From: Prevotella sp.
Lineage (GTDB): Bacteria > Bacteroidota > Bacteroidia > Bacteroidales > Bacteroidaceae
NCBI GenBank assembly: GCA_016291915.1
Contig: JAEEZP010000204.1
Span: 1-21,788, forward strand
Length of the DNA stretch: 21,788 bases
Direction of reading: 5' to 3'
Under the pieces are notes generated by a model. It did not search any database and was not told the DNA's origin. It saw nothing but the letters and a program-made list of their open reading frames with translations. Within the stretch, counting starts at the first letter, position 1. Each line of letters opens with the position of its first letter. Shown here piece after piece: positions 14,692 through 21,788 of the stretch. The translations under genes and the position numbers were made by a program.

Positions 14692-17600
14692 CTACTTAAT
14701 CGGTACGAAGCGGATGTGGAGGGTGTGGGGCTCCTGCGGGATGGCATATTTCGTGAGGACACCCGGACCGCAACTGCTGTTGCCTAATCCCAGTACCGCA
14801 CAGTCGATCGACAGGAAGACATTCGGTTCTTCCTTCAACTCCATGTCATGCGCCGCGGCATACAGCTGTTCGGTACTGTAAGGTACAGCCGTGAAGGAGA
14901 ACGGTTTCTCAACGCACTGGATGCGCCAACCCTGTCGCTTGCTGTTCCTCAACTCCACGTAGGCTGTCTCCTCATGGTTGCCGCTGTACTGCGGACGGGG
15001 ATAGTGGAAATACTGCTCAGACACCTTGCTGACATACTTCCCCACAGGGCACGACACCTTCCGGTCGGGGTAGTTATCCCATGGTCCACGACCGTAATAT
15101 TCCAACTGCTGGTATTCCTTCGGTAAGACAAAGGTGTTACCCATACACGGCAGTGGCGGGAGCTGTCCCTCAGGGGTATAGGAAGCCCCAAAATCGACGG
15201 TTCCATCGGGGAAAAGTGTAATCTGATAATCCGTACGTATCTTACCATTCAGGGCCTTATAATCCATCACGCAATGACCTTTGAAGGAGCCGTCAGACTG
15301 TCGGATGATCGTCAGCGGAGTCACCACACTGTCACGCATCTGATCCAGTCCTTGGTTCTTCCAGTCCTTCGCAATCCAGTTGCCGAAGCCCTTGTCATTA
15401 TCGGTCGGTGCACGGAAGAAATGCGGACGTACCATCGCGAAGAACTGCTTCAGTTGTTCCTCATCAAGGCTTGTACGTTTCTGTGTCTTGGTTTTCAGAC
15501 TTCCCAACACGTTCTTATACCAGTTGTCGTTGGTGACAAACTGCCGGGTAGCCACCACATAGCCTGCCTCTGCCCATAGTGTCTTGTTCTTCAGACGGGC
15601 CGTCACCGTGGTAAAACCGTCTTTCTGCACGGTCTCGATGGCATAGTCGTCTAACGAGATATGAAGGTCACGTGGCACAGCCTTGATCTTACCACCCTCC
15701 TGGATAAAGGCGATAGGAGCATACACCGCCTTCACCTCCTCATACTTCGGAGTCGTCTCACGCGTAGAGCTCACCACACCCTTGATACAGAAAGCCTTCA
15801 GGTTGGGTGCATCCTTGAAGTCGCCGCCATAAACCGTCATGCCCACCGGCAGGAAGGGGAAGCGTTTGTGCAGCTTATCCGTGATGATGATACCCTCGTC
15901 GGCCCACTCCCAGATGAAACCGCCCAACATACGCGGATGACTGTATATCTCATCCCAGTATTCCTGGAAGTTGCCCAAGGCATTACCCATCACATGCGCA
16001 TACTCACTGGTAAGAACGGGCCGGTTGTCGGTGGTCTCTCGCGCTATCGACAGCAGGCGCTCCCACCGTGCGTTCTCCGGGCGCTCCATGTTATTATCCT
16101 TCACGCCGGGGTTCAGATACTCATCCTGGGTGCGGGGATAGAAACGGGAGATGACATCCACATACGAAGGGTCTTTATGTTCCGGACCCTGTGCCCCTTC
16201 GTAATGAACGAAACGCGTCGGGTCATACTCATGGATCCATGCGGCCGTCATGGCGAAGTTCGACCCCCACCCTGCCTCATTGCCGAGGCTCCAGAAGATC
16301 ACACACGGATGGTTACGGTCACGGATCACTGCCCGTTGGGTGCGGTCCATCCAGGCGGCAGCCCAGGAAGGATCACTGGCCAGCAAGCCGCGCAGACCGT
16401 GCTCCTCCAAATCCACCTCATCCATCACATAGATACCGAGGGAGTCGCACAACTCATACCAACGCTCCGCATTGGGATAATGACAGGTGCGCACCGCATT
16501 GACATTCGCCCGTTTCATCAACAGCAGGTCTTGGATCATCCGTTCTTCACTGATGACATGACCGGTATAAGGATCCATCTCATGACGGTTGACACCCCGC
16601 AGACGGGTGGGAATACCATTCACCAGCAGCACACCATCCTTGATGGCCAACTGACGGAAGCCCACCTTCGTACGGATGGTCTGGATAATCTGTCCCTGTG
16701 GATCACGGAGCATCAGCGTGAGCTGATAGAGGTAAGGCTTCTCGGCACTCCACAGATGTGGGTGACGCACGGTCGCTGACAGCCATCCCCATTTGGGATA
16801 TCCTCGTTGCGGGTTACGATCGTTCATGATCGCCGCCTTATGGTCGAGGTTCAGGATCGTCGCTGCATCCGCCGTGAGGACACTGTTCAGCACCTGCTGT
16901 CCCTGAGCGTCGTAGAGCATTGCCTCCACCTGATAATCCTCTCCCCGCTGATCACCGATGACAGTCAGCTTCGGATCGATCACCAGCTGCGCCTCATCAA
17001 AGCGGTCGTCCAACAAGGTACGTACACCGAAGTCGGAGATATGGATCGTGGGGAGGGCGTATAGCATCACATCACGATGAATGCCGGCGATACGCCACAT
17101 ATCCTGGTCCTCGAGATAAGAACCGTCGGAATATTTGAACACCTGTAAGGCGATATGGTTGGTGCCCGCCTGCAGATAAGGTGTCAGACGGAAGGTGGAA
17201 GGCTCCATGCTACCCTGACTGTAACCCACCTGCTGACCGTTGACCCACACATAGAAAGCACTGCTGACAGCACCGAAGCGGATATACACCTCCTGGCCCT
17301 TCCAACTGTCAGGCACCGTGAACGTACGGCGGTAACAACCTGTGGGGTTACGCTCGATGTACGCGGTATAGGTTTTCTTCGGCTCACCCATCACGTAAGG
17401 GGGATTGATCTTAAACGTATAACCACTGCTACTGTAGATAGGCGTACCATAGCCGTTCATCTCCCAGTCGCCCGGCACCTGGAAATCATCCCACGAACGG
17501 TCGTCATAGTCGGGAAGGTAAAAGTCACCGGTCTGCTCATCCGGTGTCTGTGTCCAACGGAATTTCCACATGCCGTTGAGCGACAGGCTGTTTTCCGGCT

Positions 17601-17730
17601 TGAAATAAGCACTTGCCGGTTCACGGTTGATCTGCAGCACATGCTGGTTCTCCCAGTCATGTGGTCGGTTGTCAGCCATTGCTGACAAGGTTGTCAGCAG
17701 GCTTCCTAGTAACAGGATATTCTTTATCAT
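14692..17730 (-). CDS. Secreted GH2 beta-galactosidase (LacZ-like)
   Basis: The protein has 1012 residues from the ATG at 17730. A TTG 21 nt further upstream extends the frame, but the ATG directly opens the signal peptide MIKNILLLGSLLTTLSAMA and is preferred. Domain order: jelly-roll sugar-binding domain (about 45-225), Ig-like domain (to about 360), TIM barrel (about 365-650), then the LacZ-type C-terminal domains. The acid/base is Glu485 (WSLGNEAGWG) and the nucleophile Glu576 (TSEYAHVMGNALG). The metal/substrate region CHYPN and DLEEHG is conserved as in LacZ. The RAPTDND motif at about 773 marks the small-chain region. Role: hydrolysis of terminal beta-galactosides in the periplasm or at the cell surface. 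The stretch between the barrel and RAPTDND is about 110 residues, roughly 50 shorter than in E. coli LacZ by eye. No clear Bacteroidota promoter was found upstream. The next gene upstream (18416) has the same direction but lies 685 nt away, so separate transcription is likely. Confidence 0.93.
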   Translation of the reverse strand: MIKNILLLGSLLTTLSAMADNRPHDWENQHVLQINREPASAYFKPENSLSLNGMWKFRWTQTPDEQTGDFYLPDYDDRSWDDFQVPGDWEMNGYGTPIYSSSGYTFKINPPYVMGEPKKTYTAYIERNPTGCYRRTFTVPDSWKGQEVYIRFGAVSSAFYVWVNGQQVGYSQGSMEPSTFRLTPYLQAGTNHIALQVFKYSDGSYLEDQDMWRIAGIHRDVMLYALPTIHISDFGVRTLLDDRFDEAQLVIDPKLTVIGDQRGEDYQVEAMLYDAQGQQVLNSVLTADAATILNLDHKAAIMNDRNPQRGYPKWGWLSATVRHPHLWSAEKPYLYQLTLMLRDPQGQIIQTIRTKVGFRQLAIKDGVLLVNGIPTRLRGVNRHEMDPYTGHVISEERMIQDLLLMKRANVNAVRTCHYPNAERWYELCDSLGIYVMDEVDLEEHGLRGLLASDPSWAAAWMDRTQRAVIRDRNHPCVIFWSLGNEAGWGSNFAMTAAWIHEYDPTRFVHYEGAQGPEHKDPSYVDVISRFYPRTQDEYLNPGVKDNNMERPENARWERLLSIARETTDNRPVLTSEYAHVMGNALGNFQEYWDEIYSHPRMLGGFIWEWADEGIIITDKLHKRFPFLPVGMTVYGGDFKDAPNLKAFCIKGVVSSTRETTPKYEEVKAVYAPIAFIQEGGKIKAVPRDLHISLDDYAIETVQKDGFTTVTARLKNKTLWAEAGYVVATRQFVTNDNWYKNVLGSLKTKTQKRTSLDEEQLKQFFAMVRPHFFRAPTDNDKGFGNWIAKDWKNQGLDQMRDSVVTPLTIIRQSDGSFKGHCVMDYKALNGKIRTDYQITLFPDGTVDFGASYTPEGQLPPLPCMGNTFVLPKEYQQLEYYGRGPWDNYPDRKVSCPVGKYVSKVSEQYFHYPRPQYSGNHEETAYVELRNSKRQGWRIQCVEKPFSFTAVPYSTEQLYAAAHDMELKEEPNVFLSIDCAVLGLGNSSCGPGVLTKYAIPQEPHTLHIRFVPIK

Positions 17731-17912
17731 TATATTTATATTTGTTTTCAAAACTTATCTTCAAAAAGACTTCCTTTTTACTTCCCTTCTCCGGGGACAG
17801 GGCAGAATATCTGTCACCCTTTCAGGGTTTGATCATCGAATGCATCATTGCAGGGGTTCCGCTGCGCTCCACCACCTGCCTGTAATCTCTTCAGGCCTTC
17901 GGCCTTTGGCTT

Positions 17913-18113
17913 GGGGAGGGATGTTCGGTTCGCATCGCGACAGTATCTTGATATCGCTACAATTATCAATTATCAATTCCTCCTTCGGTATGGGGCGAGG
18001 CGTCCGGTTCGCAATGCGACAGTATCTTGATTTCGCAACAATTATCAATTATCAATTCCACCTTCGGCTGGGAGCGAGGCGTTCGATTCGTAACGCTACT
18101 ACATCTCGCTCAC
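17913..18113 (+). repeat. 79-bp tandem repeat containing TTCGGTTCG cores (copies C, D, E)
   Basis: Cores start at 17913, 17992 and 18071, so the period is exactly 79 twice. Units 1 and 2 agree at about 66 of 79 positions by eye, including CGACAGTATCTTGAT and ATTATCAATTATCAATTCC. Unit 3 keeps the core GAGGCGTTCGATTCG and then diverges and stops near 18113. The cores belong to the same family as copies A, B, F and G at 13971-14555. Confidence 0.75.
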
Positions 18114-18224
18114 GCAACATTTAGAGCCCCTCCCAACATCCCCGAAGGGGAGGAGAAATAATCACCGCGACCAAATCAGGGAGCGGTACCTTAGTGTAAG
18201 AGCGACGAGAAGGAGCGGTTACAT

Positions 18225-18246
18225 CCCCTCCCTAGAAAGGGAGGGG
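18225..18246. repeat. CCCCTCCCT/AGGGAGGGG hairpin
   Basis: A perfect 9-bp inverted repeat around AGAA. It is followed by further G-rich sequence and not by a T-run, so it is a structural repeat and not a clear terminator. Confidence 0.5.
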
Positions 18247-18378
18247 CGTGGGGAGGGATGAGTCCCCTCCTTAGGCAAGGAAAGTCGCGATTAAGCGAGT
18301 GCAGAGCTAAGTTTTACTTAAGCTATGCCGAGCGTGAGCGAGTTCGACCCGTAGGGTCAAATGGTTGGGGTAGTTGTG

Positions 18379-18400
18379 AAAATTTCTTTCGACAAAGAAA
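18379..18400 (-). terminator. Possible terminator of the multidomain GH2 gene
   Basis: On the minus strand TTTCTTT pairs with AAAGAAA around GTCG and is followed by TTTT, starting 16 nt after the stop at 18416. The stem is AT-rich and only 7 bp, so it would be weak. Confidence 0.4.
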
Positions 18401-18415
18401 AGAAAAATCGAATCA

Positions 18416-21400
18416 TTACTCTATCGTGAGGGCATCGAACATCATTTTGTCGAGGCCCTCCCCGCTCACCACCACATGATAGCTTCCTGCATTCACCATC
18501 GTGCCCGTGGTGATACTCGTCATCTTCCGCTTCGTGATCTTCTGCTCCGTCTGCAGGAACGTGATATCATCATCCTTGAACACCACACCATTCTGGTCGG
18601 TGATCTTCACATGCAACTTCCGTACCTTCTCCGGATTATAGTATTTCCAGCGCAGGGCATACACCTTGGCGACACCCACCTGGTAGTCCCACACCATCTG
18701 TTTCTTCACCATCTTGCCTTCCACCTCCAGGGCAGGACTGCTCTTCGGCGGCAGCATGCTGTCGGGCATCTTCACCGATATCTGTTTCTCAAAGTCGACC
18801 CACATCGTACTGCCGTTGGGCTTGGAGCGTGACACCACATCCTCCTTCGTGGCAACGGCGATGGCGGCAATCATCGCCTGGCCGGCTTTCACCTGTGGGA
18901 AGCTGATCCTGATAGCATCCCCGTCGTTATGTACATCCACCACGCGCTTGTAAGGTTTGCCGTAATGCACCTGTGCCCAGATATCCAGGTCGTTAATCAC
19001 CACCTGGTCGTTGATAGCCACATCGAAGATACGGAATCCCTCCGCCTCCATACGATACCATGGCTCCACGAAATACAACTCCACCCGATAGTCACCCTTG
19101 GGTGCCGGCAGCGTGTAATAAAGCTCATGACGACCGAAACGGGACGTCTTGAACAAAGGCATGGAGAGCTGGTCGTTGAACGTCTGTGATGTCTGATAAC
19201 TGCTGACACCCTCAAAACGGTCACCCCACGAATGTGACCACTGGCTGTTGTCCTGCATCCAGCAACGGCCGTAGCTGTCGGTATAGTCATCACCACCACA
19301 GTTCAGGGTATAGAGATAATGATACCCCTCGGCCGGTTGTATCACTGCGGCATCGATCTCACTCTTCTCGGGTGCCACAAAACCGTGATCGTAATGATCC
19401 TTATACATATAATAACCGTCGATGGGCTGATCCCATACCGTCATCAACCCCTTGTAATTCAGCGGACCAACCTTGTCGATCAGTCGTAAAGCCTCATCCG
19501 GCTGACGACGACCGGGGTTATCATGCGTGGCAAAGACCCACTGGAACTGTCCGCACACACTGTCTCTCACCTCTTCAGCCTTGAGAATCTTCGTTTTCAT
19601 CAACTGGCAGAACTTCTCTTCGGTGTATCCCTCCGGTGAGTGATTGCCCAGCGTACGCCAGGCACCATACTCACCGTTCAGCAACTGATCGTCGCGCTTC
19701 AGCTCATTACCATAGTTGTTCACATTACCGCCATAGGTACCGCTCCAGTTCTGCACCACATTCCAGTCGGTTCCCACACCACCGTTACAGGTGGTCACCA
19801 ACCGTTGGGTACCACAGCCGGGATCCATCTCACGGATGATATCGGAACACTCCTCCGCAAAATCGGCAGGCAGCGTACTCTCATTCTGCAAGCCCCACAA
19901 GATGATGCTCGGGGAGTTACGGCGCTCCTTGATCCACTGGCGCAGATGACGTTTGAAGCTCTCGCGGAACTGCGGGGTGTCATACCAGATATGGGCGGAG
20001 AACTGCGGCCACCAGAGGATGCCCTGCTCATCGAACAGTTGCTGATAAAGGAGATTGTGCGGCTGGTGAGCGTCGCGGAAAGCGTTGAAGCCCGCATCCT
20101 TGATCATCTTCACACGTGCCGTTATCTGTTCGGGATAGAAAGCGTGACTCTGTCCGAAGATATGCTCATACTCACACGTACCGTTGATAAATACCGGTTT
20201 GCCGTTGAGGAAGAACCGCTTATCACCATCCTTACGTGTCAACGGCCATGTGGTGGTCTTGAAGCCGAAGGGTATATCCGTACTCTCCACCGCCTTACCA
20301 TTCCGTTTGATGATCGTATTGACACGATAGAGATAAGGTTTCTCGATGCTCCACAGGGTAGGATTCGTTATAGCACTCTGCTGACGGATGGTCTTCATCT
20401 CACCACCCTTCAGCGTGATGGAATTGGTGAGTCGGATCACCTGCTTACCATCCTTCGCCGACAGTTTACTGATCACATCCACCGTCATGGTCTGCTGACC
20501 ATAGTTCTTCACCTCTGTATCGAAGAACACACTGTCGGTGTTGAAGTTACTCCACACATGAACGCCGAAGGGTTCGATGCGCACCTCGTCGGTGACCTCC
20601 AAGACCACAGGGCGATAGATACCGAAGGGTTGACTGCCCTCGCTGAAGCCCCACTCCGAGCTGCAACCGCCGCATACCCATGGCATGTCAGTGATGCCGG
20701 AAGGATGAGATACCTTCACTACCAGGTCGTTATCGCCGCCCTTACGTACGGCATCCGTGATATTGATTGTCTCCGTGGTCCTACCGATGTCATAGCGGCC
20801 TAACGGTTTTCCGTTCAGGGTGATATCCGCATAGGTGCCCACGCCCTCAAAACGGATGAAATAAGCCTTTCCTTGAAGATCCGGGGCGAAGAAGGTTTTA
20901 CGGAAGACAGCATCCCCATGGAGATTACCATGTTCTCCCTGCAGATAACCGTAATAGTCATCGAGGTTCACCGGGACATCCCTTTGCATCGTCTTACCGT
21001 CGAAGGTGATCTCCCAGTTGTCGTTTAAAGATTTCGTATAGCGATGGCCAGTAGGATCAGGCTCGGGGAAGCTTACCTCACTCTTGCCCAGATGCTTGCT
21101 GGTCGCCACGGCGATACCCCGTTGTTGGGCATTGTTCACCGCACAGTAGAAATGATAGACGGTATCCTGCCATTTCACCACACAACTCTTATGGGCGAAC
21201 ATCTCATCATAGGGCTTGGAGGGGATGATCAGGTCGTCACCCTCCCAGTCGGTCCAGTTTACTAAGTCGTAACTGGCTGCGAAGGTATTGTAGGCATTGT
21301 ATTCTCTCGTGGGATTGAAAGCCGAGAAATAGTACATCACATAGACAGGGCGCTGGAAAGGCGGCAGGTTCATCTCCACCAGTTGGGCATCACCCGTGAT

Positions 21401-21788
21401 CGTCCCGTCGCTGTCGTGTGCAAAGACCGGGTTGCCGGCATAGCGTTTCCATTTCTTCATGTCTTTCGACAGGGCGATGCCGATACGCTCACCCTTCGGA
21501 TGGGTGGCATCCTTGCCGCCCGCATTGTAATACATCACGAAGGGATAACCGAAGATCTTCTTATCCAACCGGTAGATGGTGCTCTTATACTGTGTGAGCT
21601 GTTCCCACCACTGTGCGTCCTTATCGTTATAACTCATGATCGGCGCCTCGTAAGTCTCCCACGGATGGGCCACGGTGATATCGTTCTTCGTGGAGGCGAT
21701 ACCGATGCTGAGGGGGGCCTCCACCGCCTCGTAGCCCTTGCCCGGACCGCCGATATACGTCATCCAATGCCTACCCTTCCAGGTCTGC
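18416..21788 (-). CDS. Multidomain glycoside hydrolase: beta-propeller, GH2, malectin-like (partial at 5' end)
   Basis: The frame is open to the right edge: upstream of the first Met (21763) the codons give QTWKGRHW, which fits the module, so the true start lies outside. Numbering from that Met gives 1115 residues. Residues 1-235 resemble a five-bladed-propeller glycosidase of the GH43-like fold (HWMTYIGGPG, APIM, ALSKDMKKW, FAHKSCVVKW). Residues 245-395 are a GH2 jelly-roll domain, 396-505 a GH2 Ig-like domain, and 506-800 the GH2 TIM barrel with acid/base Glu628 (LWGLQNEST) and nucleophile Glu698 (LLNGEYGAW). Residues 850-970 look malectin-like (KGDYRVELYFVEPWY, FDVAINDQVVINDLDI). The C-terminus (about 975-1115) is Ig-like. 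Both catalytic Glu of GH2 are present. It may act on two linkages of one plant or host glycan (inference). The signal peptide would be beyond the window. Confidence 0.88.
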   Translation of the reverse strand, partial: QTWKGRHWMTYIGGPGKGYEAVEAPLSIGIASTKNDITVAHPWETYEAPIMSYNDKDAQWWEQLTQYKSTIYRLDKKIFGYPFVMYYNAGGKDATHPKGERIGIALSKDMKKWKRYAGNPVFAHDSDGTITGDAQLVEMNLPPFQRPVYVMYYFSAFNPTREYNAYNTFAASYDLVNWTDWEGDDLIIPSKPYDEMFAHKSCVVKWQDTVYHFYCAVNNAQQRGIAVATSKHLGKSEVSFPEPDPTGHRYTKSLNDNWEITFDGKTMQRDVPVNLDDYYGYLQGEHGNLHGDAVFRKTFFAPDLQGKAYFIRFEGVGTYADITLNGKPLGRYDIGRTTETINITDAVRKGGDNDLVVKVSHPSGITDMPWVCGGCSSEWGFSEGSQPFGIYRPVVLEVTDEVRIEPFGVHVWSNFNTDSVFFDTEVKNYGQQTMTVDVISKLSAKDGKQVIRLTNSITLKGGEMKTIRQQSAITNPTLWSIEKPYLYRVNTIIKRNGKAVESTDIPFGFKTTTWPLTRKDGDKRFFLNGKPVFINGTCEYEHIFGQSHAFYPEQITARVKMIKDAGFNAFRDAHQPHNLLYQQLFDEQGILWWPQFSAHIWYDTPQFRESFKRHLRQWIKERRNSPSIILWGLQNESTLPADFAEECSDIIREMDPGCGTQRLVTTCNGGVGTDWNVVQNWSGTYGGNVNNYGNELKRDDQLLNGEYGAWRTLGNHSPEGYTEEKFCQLMKTKILKAEEVRDSVCGQFQWVFATHDNPGRRQPDEALRLIDKVGPLNYKGLMTVWDQPIDGYYMYKDHYDHGFVAPEKSEIDAAVIQPAEGYHYLYTLNCGGDDYTDSYGRCWMQDNSQWSHSWGDRFEGVSSYQTSQTFNDQLSMPLFKTSRFGRHELYYTLPAPKGDYRVELYFVEPWYRMEAEGFRIFDVAINDQVVINDLDIWAQVHYGKPYKRVVDVHNDGDAIRISFPQVKAGQAMIAAIAVATKEDVVSRSKPNGSTMWVDFEKQISVKMPDSMLPPKSSPALEVEGKMVKKQMVWDYQVGVAKVYALRWKYYNPEKVRKLHVKITDQNGVVFKDDDITFLQTEQKITKRKMTSITTGTMVNAGSYHVVVSGEGLDKMMFDALTIE

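Larger units (their letters stand above)
17731..18415. other. Repeat-rich non-coding region between the two GH genes
   Basis: These 685 bases hold no convincing gene. They contain small hairpins (ACCCT-TTC-AGGGT at 17816-17828; AGGCC-TTC-GGCCT at 17893-17905), a 79-bp tandem repeat (17913-18113), a CCCCTCCCT/AGGGAGGGG hairpin (18225-18246), a stretch with the inverted pair GCTAAGT/ACTTAAGC (about 18305-18325), and a possible terminator for the upstream gene at 18379-18400. The AT-rich 17731-17780 segment is the leader of the beta-galactosidase gene and has only a poor -7 match (TAAGTTTTG, one base too long). Confidence 0.65.

Noticed and set aside
15645..15660. A further GTCTAA half-site as a third operator
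   Set aside because: It lies within the GH2 coding region, has no TTAGAC partner and no AATCATACG box.
15661..16779. 372-codon open frame on the plus strand
   Set aside because: It is antisense to the GH2 beta-galactosidase, which has clear catalytic motifs; the product resembles no family.
17731..17751. Seven extra N-terminal codons of the beta-galactosidase beginning with TTG
   Set aside because: The ATG at 17730 directly precedes a normal signal peptide, while the extra codons are AT-rich leader sequence.
17913..18113. Possible CRISPR array
   Set aside because: Whole 79-bp units are repeated with little unique spacer between them, only about 2.5 copies exist and no cas genes are near.
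19640..20803. 387-codon open frame on the plus strand
   Set aside because: It lies wholly antisense to the multidomain GH2 gene; its protein is rich in His, Thr and Arg without domains, as expected for a shadow frame.

Overview
The window looks like chromosomal DNA of a Prevotellaceae-type Bacteroidota (Prevotella/Segatella or a close relative). The reasons are Bacteroidota-type promoters (TTG, about 20 nt, then TAnnTTTG), weak or absent Shine-Dalgarno sequences, a TolC/HlyD/split-MacB export cluster, a DUF4153-like membrane protein, large secreted GH2 enzymes, and intergenic regions full of short GTTTAGA-type and TTCGGTTCG-type repeats. The genus is inferred from style; no marker gene is present.

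Left part (1-12063): a regulated ABC export locus. A leftward two-component pair (a receiver-Fis response regulator and a histidine kinase that runs off the left edge) diverges from a rightward set encoding an outer-membrane TolC-like channel, a HlyD-like periplasmic adaptor, three MacB/FtsX-type permeases and one LolD/MacB-type ATPase. The rightward set appears to be two transcription units: 1323-8712 (tolC-like, hlyD-like, permeases 1 and 2) and 8940-12010 (permease 3 and the ATPase), closed by a good intrinsic terminator. The most striking signal is a 17-bp palindrome, YGTCTAATNNTTAGACA, present once upstream of each unit. Each copy has the same companion box (AATCATACG, 6 nt upstream) and lies at exactly the same distance from a TTG-20 nt-TAnnTTTG promoter. 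It is very probably the binding site of the neighbouring Fis-type response regulator, so the two halves of the exporter would be switched on together.

Middle (12064-14691): a stand-alone DUF4153-like membrane protein with a terminator that overlaps its stop codon, followed by about 790 bp of non-coding DNA rich in hairpins, inverted repeats, a G-quadruplex-type G-rich run and dispersed repeat copies.

Right part (14692-21788): two leftward genes for large carbohydrate-active enzymes. One is a secreted LacZ-like GH2 beta-galactosidase. The other is a partial multidomain protein with a five-bladed-propeller glycosidase-like module, a complete GH2 module, a malectin-like domain and a C-terminal Ig-like region. 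They are separated by about 690 bp of non-coding repeats that include a 79-bp tandem repeat. No SusC/SusD pair, tRNA, rRNA, CRISPR array or transposase gene was seen.
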